Notes under the pieces: model-generated
Database searches by the model: none
What the model was told of the DNA's origin: nothing
What the model saw: only the letters and a program-made list of their open reading frames with translations
DNA from: Magnetospirillum fulvum MGU-K5
GTDB lineage: Bacteria; Pseudomonadota; Alphaproteobacteria; Rhodospirillales; Magnetospirillaceae
Assembly (NCBI RefSeq): GCF_000442515.1
Contig: NZ_AQPH01000036.1
Span: 1 to 34,183 of the forward strand
Reading direction: 5' to 3'
Length of the DNA stretch: 34,183 nucleotides
Program-made: the position numbers and the translations under genes
Shown: piece after piece, positions 28,086 to 34,183 of the stretch
Layout: the number at the start of each line of letters is the position of its first letter
Position numbering within the stretch: position 1 is the stretch's first letter

Positions 28086-28394
28086 TCAGACTCCCGTGGT
28101 CACGTCGATGGAGTGGCCTTCGGCCAGCGTGACGATCGCCTTCTTGACGTCGCTGCGCACGCCGACGCGGCCGCGGAACCGCTTGACCTTGCCCTTGGCG
28201 ATCAGGGTGTTCACGGCCGAGACCTTGACACCGAAGATGCCTTCGACCGCCGCCCGGATTTCGGGCTTGGTCGCGTCCAGAGGCACCTTGAAGGTCACCT
28301 GGCGGAATTCGGAACCCATGGTCGCCTTTTCGGTGATCACAGGAGCACGGACCAGATCGAACATCCGCTCCTTGCTGATGACGGGCTTGCTCAT
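28086..28394 (-). CDS. rplW: 50S ribosomal protein L23
   Basis: L23 (102 residues) surrounds the tunnel exit and docks trigger factor and SRP. It shows [20 protein letters not shown] and the C-terminal signature [19 protein letters not shown]. Its ATG overlaps the rplD stop by 4 bases (28391-28394), which suggests coupled translation. Confidence 0.97.
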   Translation of the reverse strand: MSKPVISKERMFDLVRAPVITEKATMGSEFRQVTFKVPLDATKPEIRAAVEGIFGVKVSAVNTLIAKGKVKRFRGRVGVRSDVKKAIVTLAEGHSIDVTTGV

Positions 28395-29011
28395 TTCAGG
28401 CGGGCCTCCAGGGCTTCCACCGCGTCCTTGGTCAGGACCAGGGTGTCGTGGCGGAGGATGTCATAGACGTTCGCGCCCGCCTGCGGCAGCACATCCACAT
28501 AGGGGATGTTGCGGCTGGCCAGAGCGAAGTTGTCGTCCACGGCGGCCCCGTCGATCACCAGCACCGAAGACCAGCCCAGAGCGTTCAGCCGGGCGGCCAG
28601 CTCGCGGGTCTTGGGGGTGGCGACGTTGGCGGCGTCGAGCACGAACAGCTTGCCGTCGCCGGCCTTGGCCGACAGCGCGGTCTTCAGAGCCAGCTTGCGG
28701 ACCTTCTTGGGCAGATCGTGAGCATGCGAGCGCACGACCGGGCCGAAAATGGTGGCGCCGCCACGGAACTGCGGGCTACGCAGCGAACCCTGACGGGCAC
28801 GCCCGCCGCCCTTCTGGGCGAACGGCTTCTTGGTGGTGCCGGAGATCTCTTTGATCCCCTTGGTCTTGTGATTGCCCGAGCGGCGCTTGGCCAACTGCCA
28901 GTTGACCATGCGGGCCAGAATGTCGGTACGGACCGGCAGACCGAACACGGTCTCGGCCAGTTCGATTTCACCGACAGTCTGATTTTCGAGGCTGATTACG
29001 TTCGTCTTCAT
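28391..29011 (-). CDS. rplD: 50S ribosomal protein L4
   Basis: L4 (206 residues) lines the exit tunnel with a long loop and, in E. coli, represses its own S10 operon. The loop region carries [20 protein letters not shown] and [20 protein letters not shown]. The C-part has [20 protein letters not shown]. Whether it autoregulates here is unknown, but a structured leader precedes rpsJ. Confidence 0.97.
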   Translation of the reverse strand: MKTNVISLENQTVGEIELAETVFGLPVRTDILARMVNWQLAKRRSGNHKTKGIKEISGTTKKPFAQKGGGRARQGSLRSPQFRGGATIFGPVVRSHAHDLPKKVRKLALKTALSAKAGDGKLFVLDAANVATPKTRELAARLNALGWSSVLVIDGAAVDDNFALASRNIPYVDVLPQAGANVYDILRHDTLVLTKDAVEALEARLK

Positions 29012-29023
29012 CGCCGTTCTTCC

Positions 29024-29740
29024 TCAACTCTCGCCGGCTTCAACCGGGGCGGACGGGGCGTCGGCAGCGCTTTTGACGCCGGCCGGGAACGGCACGCCGT
29101 CGGGAAGCTTACGCTTCACCGCGTCGCGGATCAGCACCCACGAACCCTCGTGACCGGGAACCGAGCCCTTGACCAGGATCAGGCCGCGCTCGGAATCGGT
29201 CGAAACGACCTTGAGGTTCTGGGTGGTCACCTGGACGTCGCCGAGATGGCCAGCCATCTTCTTGCCCTTGAACACCTTGCCCGGATCCTGGCGCTGACCG
29301 GTCGAACCGTGCGAACGGTGCGAGACCGAGACGCCGTGGGTCGCTTCCAGGCCGCGGAAGTTCCAGCGCTTCATCACGCCGGCAAAGCCTTTGCCGATCG
29401 TGGTGCCGGTGATGTCGACGAACTGACCGGCGATGAAATGCGCCGCCGAGAGTTCAGTGCCGACCTCAAGGAGGTTTTCCGCGGAAACGCGGAATTCAGC
29501 GAGCTTCTTTTTCGGTTCGACTTTGGCCTTGGCGAAGTTGGCGCGAGCAGGCTTGCTCACATTCTTCACCTTGGCCGTGCCGGCGCCGAGCTGAACGGCA
29601 ATATAGCCGTCCGTTTCCTCAGAGCGGGTCGAGACCACCTGGCAGGTGTCGACCTTCAGCACGGTGACGGGCAGATGAGTGCCGTCCTCGGCGAAGATCC
29701 TCGTCATGCCGACCTTCTGGGCGATGAGACCGGATCGCAT
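29024..29740 (-). CDS. rplC: 50S ribosomal protein L3
   Basis: L3 (238 residues) starts 50S assembly and reaches the peptidyl-transferase centre. The N-terminus [20 protein letters not shown] and the signature [20 protein letters not shown] with [18 protein letters not shown] are diagnostic. An Ala/Pro/Glu-rich C-terminal tail is an alphaproteobacterial style feature. ATG 29740 is chosen because it starts at the conserved N-terminus; the frame upstream overlaps rpsJ. Confidence 0.97.
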   Translation of the reverse strand: MRSGLIAQKVGMTRIFAEDGTHLPVTVLKVDTCQVVSTRSEETDGYIAVQLGAGTAKVKNVSKPARANFAKAKVEPKKKLAEFRVSAENLLEVGTELSAAHFIAGQFVDITGTTIGKGFAGVMKRWNFRGLEATHGVSVSHRSHGSTGQRQDPGKVFKGKKMAGHLGDVQVTTQNLKVVSTDSERGLILVKGSVPGHEGSWVLIRDAVKRKLPDGVPFPAGVKSAADAPSAPVEAGES

Positions 29741-29753
29741 CGTTGTTGGTTCC

Positions 29754-30062
29754 TTAGAGCTTGATCTCGACGTCGACACCGGCGGCCAGGTCGAGCTTCA
29801 TCAACGCATCAACGGTCTGCGGGGTCGGATCGACGATGTCCAGCAGGCGCTTGTGCGTGCGAATTTCGAACTGTTCGCGCGATTTCTTATCGATATGCGG
29901 GCTACGGTTGACGGTGAACTTCTCGATCCGGCTGGGGAGCGGGATCGGTCCGCGCACCTGCGCTCCGGTTCTCTTGGCGGTGTTGACGATTTCGCGGGTG
30001 CTCTGATCGAGAACGCGATGGTCGAACGCCTTGAGGCGGATGCGGATGTTTTGGCTTTCCAT
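29754..30062 (-). CDS. rpsJ: 30S ribosomal protein S10 (NusE)
   Basis: S10 (102 residues) is in the 30S head and, as NusE, joins NusB in transcription antitermination. It reads [20 protein letters not shown], then [20 protein letters not shown] and [23 protein letters not shown] 30062 is chosen over an in-frame start at 30098, which lies inside the leader hairpin. It is the first gene of the cluster, with no tuf immediately before it. Confidence 0.97.
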   Translation of the reverse strand: MESQNIRIRLKAFDHRVLDQSTREIVNTAKRTGAQVRGPIPLPSRIEKFTVNRSPHIDKKSREQFEIRTHKRLLDIVDPTPQTVDALMKLDLAAGVDVEIKL

Positions 30063-30084
30063 GATCAAGTCATCCGTCAAATCA

Positions 30085-30111
30085 GATCGGCGCCCCATCG
30101 GGGCGCCGATC
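30085..30111 (-). promoter_or_regulatory. Perfect 12-bp hairpin in the S10 operon leader
   Basis: GATCGGCGCCCC pairs with GGGGCGCCGATC across a three-base loop, 22 bases upstream of the rpsJ start. There is no T-tract. It could be an autoregulation site for a ribosomal protein (L4 in E. coli) or a general leader structure; the details are inferred. Confidence 0.6.
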
Positions 30112-30205
30112 GGTGAAGCAGGTTCAGTTCAAAGAGCCTCCCGCAGTAAGCCGCTCCCACCTCAGGGGGCCACTCTTACGGAAAAGGCCGAAGCCGAAGG
30201 CCAGC

Positions 30206-30234
30206 CTTATACAGGGCTTGTCGGCCCAAGGCAA
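30206..30234 (-). promoter_or_regulatory. Promoter of the S10 operon
   Basis: TTGCCT (30229-30234), a 17-base spacer and TATAAG (30206-30211) on the minus strand. It predicts a 5' leader of about 135 bases that includes the hairpin at 30085-30111 and a short GGCC-TTC-GGCC type stem right after the start site. Confidence 0.7.
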
Positions 30235-30359
30235 GCGTCGCGTGGCCCCCAAACCAACGCGAACGCGATGTTTTTCGGGCAAAACGACATATGCGACAGA
30301 TCGCGCATTTCGGCAACATATCTTGGCGTCCAGCCCCCCTTCGGGCTAGTGTGCCGCCC

Positions 30360-32285
30360 ATGTCTTCCCCCTCCCCCGCTCCGGCGGACGGGCCGGTCCG
30401 CGCCCTTTCCCTCGATCCTGACCAGCGTCTGGCCGCCGAAGCCCGGGCCGCGTCGGTGCTTGTCCTCGCCGGACCCGGTACCGGCAAGACCACCACCCTG
30501 GTCGGCCGCTATCGTCATCTGGTTGATAATGGTACTCCGCCCGCGCGGATTTTCGTTTCGACCTTTACCGTCCGCGCCGCCGCAGAACTGCACCGGCGGA
30601 TCGGCGACAGCGGGGACGAGACCCCGCGCGAGACGGTACGGCGTTTGCCGATCGGTACCCTGCACAGCCTCGCGGCGCGGCTGCTGACCCGCTTCCCGCC
30701 GCCCGGCTGCCCTCCGGTGCGGATCTTCGACGATCAGGCCTGTGGCCGCCTGATCGCCCGCCATCGCCTTTATCATAGCGACGAGACCAAGCGGCCGCAG
30801 GACCTGTTCGGGGCCTACAAGGACCGGCTGCTTGACCCGGCGGCGGCGATGGCCGAGGCAAAGGCCAAGAACGAGCCGGACCTGATCGAGGCCGCCACCC
30901 TCTATACCCGCTATCAGGAGGTGCTGACGGCGGAGGGTGGGTTTGATTTCGGCGACCTGATCGTCATGCTGGTGCGGGGGATGGAGACCGATCCCGACTA
31001 CCGCGCCCGGATCGCCGGGTTCTTCGACCACCTGCTGATCGACGAGTTCCAGGACATCAACCCGGCACAGGAACGGATGTTGCGCCTGCTGCGCGATCAG
31101 GGAGCGTTCCTGTGGGCGGTCGGCGACGATGACCAATGTCTTTACGCCTGGCGCTCGGCCGACCCCGCTTTCATCCTGGGGTTCGAAAAGGAGTGGCCCG
31201 ACCCGGCCTTGTTCCGGCTGTCGCGCAATTACCGCTCGACCGCCACCATCGTTGATGCCGCCCAGGCGCTGATCGGCGGCAACCGCAACCGCCACGCCAA
31301 AAGTCTTGCGGCGCAGAATCCGTCGCGCCTGCCGGTGACCGTCACCGGGCTGGAGGACGACGAGGACGAGGCCGCCTATGTGCTGCGCGTCGTGCGTGGG
31401 CTGGCGGGCAAAGGGGTTCCCTGGCACGAGATGGCGGTGCTCTACCGCGCCGGACATGTCGGCTCCCGGCTTCAGATCGCCCTGGCCGAGGCCGGGGTGC
31501 CGGTGGTGGTGCGCGGCGCGGGCGAGTTCTGGCAACTGACTCCGGTGCGGCTGACCGCCGCACTGATCCGGCTGATGTCCAATCCCGGCGACATGGAAGC
31601 CCGCGCCCTGCTCGGCCACGGCAAGCGGGTCGAGCGGTTGCTTGAACAGGCCCCGGACAAGATCGACGACACCGCCCCCTGGCCCGCTTTGTGCCGTCAG
31701 GTCGGGCGACTGGTTTCTTCGACGGCGCGGCCGCCCGGCGAGGAGGGGGTGCAGTGGCGCGACCTCTGCTACGCCGCTGCCGACCTTGCCGCCGAGACCG
31801 GCGGGCTCGAACAATTCATCGCCTCGGTCGAGGAGCAGCGCCGCTCGCTCCGCGCCGCCGAAGCGGGCGGCGATGCCGTGGTGCTCTCGACGATCCACGG
31901 GGCCAAGGGGCTGGAATGGGCGGCGGTGGTGGTCGCGGGCTGCGAAGACGAATTGCTGCCCCACGAATCCGCTCCCGACATCGAGGAAGAGCGGCGGCTG
32001 ATGTATGTCGCGGTGACGCGGGCGCGGCGCTGGCTGGTGCTGAGCTTCGTCGCCGAGCGGCGCAAGCGGGCGCTGCCGTCGCCCTTTCTGCGTGAATTGC
32101 TGGCCGGGCTGGACCCGGAACAGATTCGCTGGAACGACGACGATACGCGGCGGCGGGTGCAGGGCTCGGTCCGCCCTGCCCCGGCCGCGACAAGCGGGAC
32201 AGGCCGCGCCCACCCCAAGGCTTCGGCGAAGCTGCGCAAGCCGAACGGCGGCATGTCACGCGGCAAGCGTACCGGGCGGGTTTGA
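30360..32285 (+). CDS. UvrD/Rep/PcrA-type ATP-dependent DNA helicase
   Basis: A superfamily 1A 3'-5' DNA helicase (641 residues). In order: Q-motif residue Gln22 (DPDQRL), Walker A GPGTGKTT (39-45), Ia (FVSTFTVRAAAELHRRI), Walker B DEFQD (near 229), motif III VGDDDQCLYAWRS (near 254), motif IV LSRNYRST, motif V STIHGAKGLEW (near 512) and motif VI YVAVTRARRW. A basic Arg/Lys/Gly tail follows. It is shorter than UvrD (about 720 residues) and has a reduced 2B region. ATG 30360 starts before the Q-motif; the upstream open frame lies in the S10 leader. The gene is divergent from rpsJ. Role in repair or replication restart is inferred. Confidence 0.92.
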   Translation: MSSPSPAPADGPVRALSLDPDQRLAAEARAASVLVLAGPGTGKTTTLVGRYRHLVDNGTPPARIFVSTFTVRAAAELHRRIGDSGDETPRETVRRLPIGTLHSLAARLLTRFPPPGCPPVRIFDDQACGRLIARHRLYHSDETKRPQDLFGAYKDRLLDPAAAMAEAKAKNEPDLIEAATLYTRYQEVLTAEGGFDFGDLIVMLVRGMETDPDYRARIAGFFDHLLIDEFQDINPAQERMLRLLRDQGAFLWAVGDDDQCLYAWRSADPAFILGFEKEWPDPALFRLSRNYRSTATIVDAAQALIGGNRNRHAKSLAAQNPSRLPVTVTGLEDDEDEAAYVLRVVRGLAGKGVPWHEMAVLYRAGHVGSRLQIALAEAGVPVVVRGAGEFWQLTPVRLTAALIRLMSNPGDMEARALLGHGKRVERLLEQAPDKIDDTAPWPALCRQVGRLVSSTARPPGEEGVQWRDLCYAAADLAAETGGLEQFIASVEEQRRSLRAAEAGGDAVVLSTIHGAKGLEWAAVVVAGCEDELLPHESAPDIEEERRLMYVAVTRARRWLVLSFVAERRKRALPSPFLRELLAGLDPEQIRWNDDDTRRRVQGSVRPAPAATSGTGRAHPKASAKLRKPNGGMSRGKRTGRV

Positions 32286-32369
32286 TTTTCCTAGTTAAAC
32301 AGGGCATCCTCGGTGTCGAGCGTCCGGGCGGGCCGGGTGGCGGGGATATCACAGTCAGGGCTTGAAGCG

Positions 32370-34183
32370 ATGGGCGAGACGACGATCGGCGGCGACGATA
32401 TCGAAGCACGCGACCTTTCGGCTGACCGGGAGGAGACCACTGGCCCCACCCTGACCCCGCCGCCGCTGGGACTGGCCCGCGTCGCCGCGTCAGAGCCGCG
32501 CCCGGCCCCATTGTCACAGCGCCCCACCACCCTGACCCCCGCGATAGTAGCGGTCGCGGTGACCGGACTCTGGCTGCTGATCTGCGCCTATTACACCGCC
32601 AACTCGATCGGCTTTGCCAACCTGCTCGACATGCAGCCGCAGGAAATCGGCGGCATCGTCGGGGCGGCGTTCGTCCCCCTCGCCTTCCTGTGGCTGGTGG
32701 TGACCTATCTCGACCGTGGCCGCGAGTTGCGCGAGCTCACCCTTGACCTGCGCGAGCAACTGGAACGGCTGACCTCGCCGACCGAAGGGATCGAGCGCCG
32801 GGCCGGAACCATTGCCAGCACCTTGAAGCTTCAGGCCCGGATGCTGACCGACGCCTCGGACGAGGCCGCCCGCAGCGGCGAAGCGGTGCGCGATACCCTG
32901 AACAGCCAGATCGAGGCACTCCGGAACCTGTCCGGCCGGGTCGAGAGCGAAGCCCGCACTGCCGTCGAGGCGCTGCGCTCCGAAGTCGCCCGGTTGTCCG
33001 ACGCCACCGAGGCAGCGACCCAGCGCGCCCGCGAGATCGAAGGGGTGTTGCGGGTCCAGACCCAGGATTTGTCCGGCGCGACCGAAGGCGCGGCAGTCAA
33101 GGTGCGTGACTTCGCCACCTTGCTGCAAGACCAGATCGACGGGATCGAGATGGTCTCGGCCCGCGCCGTCGCCCGTGCCGAACAGGCGGGCGGTCAGGTG
33201 CGCCAGCAGGCCGAGGCGCTTGATCAAATCTCGCAATCGGCGGTGGCCCGCACCGAACAGGTGGTCGGGATGTTCGAACGCCAGACCGTGCATCTGGGCG
33301 ACACCGTCGAAACCGCCGCGACCCGGACCGAAGGCGTTGCCACCGCTCTGGCCGAACGGATCGACGCCCTGCGCGGCCTGTTCACCCGTCAGAACACCGA
33401 TCTTGATCAGGCGGCGGAACGGCTGGCCGAACAGACCGGGCGGATTTCCGCCTCGTTGCAGCAGCAGGCCACCGGGCTTGACCAGATCACCGAGCGGGTG
33501 CTGTCGCGAGTCCGCATCGTCGAGGAAGGTCTGGGGGTCCAGTCGCGCGAACTGGTCTCGGCCTCGGATCAGGCGATGGCCCGCTTCCGCGAGATCGAAG
33601 ACGTGCTGTCGCGGCATTCCGACTCCCTGCGCGGCGTCGCCGACTCCGCCACCGCCCAGATTACCGGGATCGGCGAGGTGTTCGCCCAGCGCCGCGACGA
33701 AGTCGATGCCGCCGTTGAACGCGGGGTCACCCGCATCCGCGATCTGGGCGAATCGTTCCAGGGCCAGACCCGCGCCCTGGTCGCCGCCTCGGACCAGATG
33801 ACCGCGCGCGGCCGCGAGATTTCGGAAACCCTGCGCCTGCATATCGAGGATTTGGGCAAGGGTGCCGAGCGCGCCAGCGCCCAGGCCGAGGCAATCCGCC
33901 AGTCGCTGCGCAAGCAGGCCGACGAACTGGCCGACGCCGCCAACGTCGTTTCGACCCAGTCGAAACTGTCCGAGGCCTCGCTGAACCAGCAGGCCCGCCA
34001 TCTGATCGCCACCTCGGATCAGGTGATGGGACGGATCAAGACGATCACCGACACCCTGCGCCAGAACACCAACGATCTGGTCGGGATGTCGAGCCGGGTC
34101 GGCGGCGAACTGGAAGGCGTTGGCGAGACCCTGCGGCAGCGGGCGACCGATGTCGGTGTTGCCGCCAGCCGCGCCAACGCCGA
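32370..34183 (+). CDS. Membrane-anchored long coiled-coil protein, incomplete at the window end
   Basis: An uninterrupted frame of at least 604 residues runs off the window. Residues 1-55 are polar and Pro-rich. Two hydrophobic segments follow (about 58-80, VAVTGLWLLICAYYT; and about 96-112, GAAFVPLAFLWLVV). The rest is a long Ala/Gln/Glu/Arg-rich helical region. A degenerate block repeats with a 75-residue period: QSRELVSASDQAMARFREIE at 391, QTRALVAASDQMTARGREIS at 466, QARHLIATSDQVMGRIKTIT at 541. The fold suggests a structural or scaffold protein with a cytoplasmic or periplasmic rod. No catalytic motif is seen, and I do not recognise a named family. ATG 32370 has AGGG nine bases upstream; GTG 32337 is an alternative. 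Confidence 0.85.
   Translation, partial: MGETTIGGDDIEARDLSADREETTGPTLTPPPLGLARVAASEPRPAPLSQRPTTLTPAIVAVAVTGLWLLICAYYTANSIGFANLLDMQPQEIGGIVGAAFVPLAFLWLVVTYLDRGRELRELTLDLREQLERLTSPTEGIERRAGTIASTLKLQARMLTDASDEAARSGEAVRDTLNSQIEALRNLSGRVESEARTAVEALRSEVARLSDATEAATQRAREIEGVLRVQTQDLSGATEGAAVKVRDFATLLQDQIDGIEMVSARAVARAEQAGGQVRQQAEALDQISQSAVARTEQVVGMFERQTVHLGDTVETAATRTEGVATALAERIDALRGLFTRQNTDLDQAAERLAEQTGRISASLQQQATGLDQITERVLSRVRIVEEGLGVQSRELVSASDQAMARFREIEDVLSRHSDSLRGVADSATAQITGIGEVFAQRRDEVDAAVERGVTRIRDLGESFQGQTRALVAASDQMTARGREISETLRLHIEDLGKGAERASAQAEAIRQSLRKQADELADAANVVSTQSKLSEASLNQQARHLIATSDQVMGRIKTITDTLRQNTNDLVGMSSRVGGELEGVGETLRQRATDVGVAASRANA

Noticed and set aside
30207-32213. A 668-codon open frame on the minus strand opposite the helicase
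   Set aside because: It is antisense to a gene with all seven helicase motifs. It lacks any family motif and reflects the high GC content.
32514-34001. A 495-codon open frame on the minus strand opposite the coiled-coil protein
   Set aside because: Its composition (Gly, Leu, Gln repeats) is the mirror image of the coiled-coil codons. The plus-strand frame has a sensible start, anchor and heptad-like content.

Overview
The window is high-GC DNA from an alphaproteobacterium, most likely a member of the Rhodospirillales (Magnetospirillum/Rhodospirillum-like). This is inferred from gene order and protein style: ftsE-ftsX-ydcF-plsC, the divergent fxsA / timA-mltA pair, adk directly after secY, no rpmJ in the spc cluster, and an alphaproteobacterial-type CarD. 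No rRNA, tRNA, insertion sequence, prophage or CRISPR array was found.

Layout. Positions 1-948 hold a glycosyltransferase family 9 gene (+). Positions 1079-4744 (-) form a four-gene iron-uptake operon: a helical periplasmic protein, an FTR1 permease, a polyferredoxin membrane protein and a P19-like periplasmic protein. It resembles FtrABCD/FetMP systems but lacks a cupredoxin. Positions 4923-5810 (-) carry MTA phosphorylase, preceded by a cluster of DnaA-box-like sites. Positions 5974-8915 (-) are ftsE-ftsX-ydcF-plsC with tight overlaps. Positions 9008-10330 (-) are a family-4-like uracil-DNA glycosylase and fxsA. Positions 10456-12308 (+) are a Tim44-domain gene and mltA, and 12575-13543 (+) is cysK. 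carD and a small conserved-looking protein follow on the minus strand, and then an 850-bp stretch without a recognisable protein gene. Positions 15767-30062 (-) carry the complete S10-spc-alpha ribosomal cluster, 28 genes from rpsJ to rplQ with secY, adk and rpoA included. Positions 30360-32285 (+) encode a UvrD/Rep-type helicase, and 32370 to the window end (+) an incomplete membrane-anchored coiled-coil protein.

The most interesting non-standard element lies just beyond the rplQ terminator. A compact minus-strand unit (about 15614 to 15288) has a near-consensus sigma-70 promoter flanked by 9-bp direct repeats, an AT-rich transcribed part with a 33-codon ORF, and its own intrinsic-type terminator. 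It looks like a small-RNA or small-protein gene that I do not recognise.

A caution for users: four genes (glycosyltransferase, FTR1, uracil-DNA glycosylase, fxsA) are each broken by a single-base length change in a homopolymer run. In every case restoring the run gives a normal full-length protein, and in two cases it restores the natural junction with the next gene. Homopolymer sequencing error is the simplest explanation. Elsewhere the ribosomal cluster shows regulatory structure that can be read directly: a strong promoter and structured leader before rpsJ, an internal promoter before rpsM, a terminator between rpoA and rplQ, and one after rplQ. The cluster begins with rpsJ with no tuf or fusA immediately upstream, so it is separated from the str operon here.
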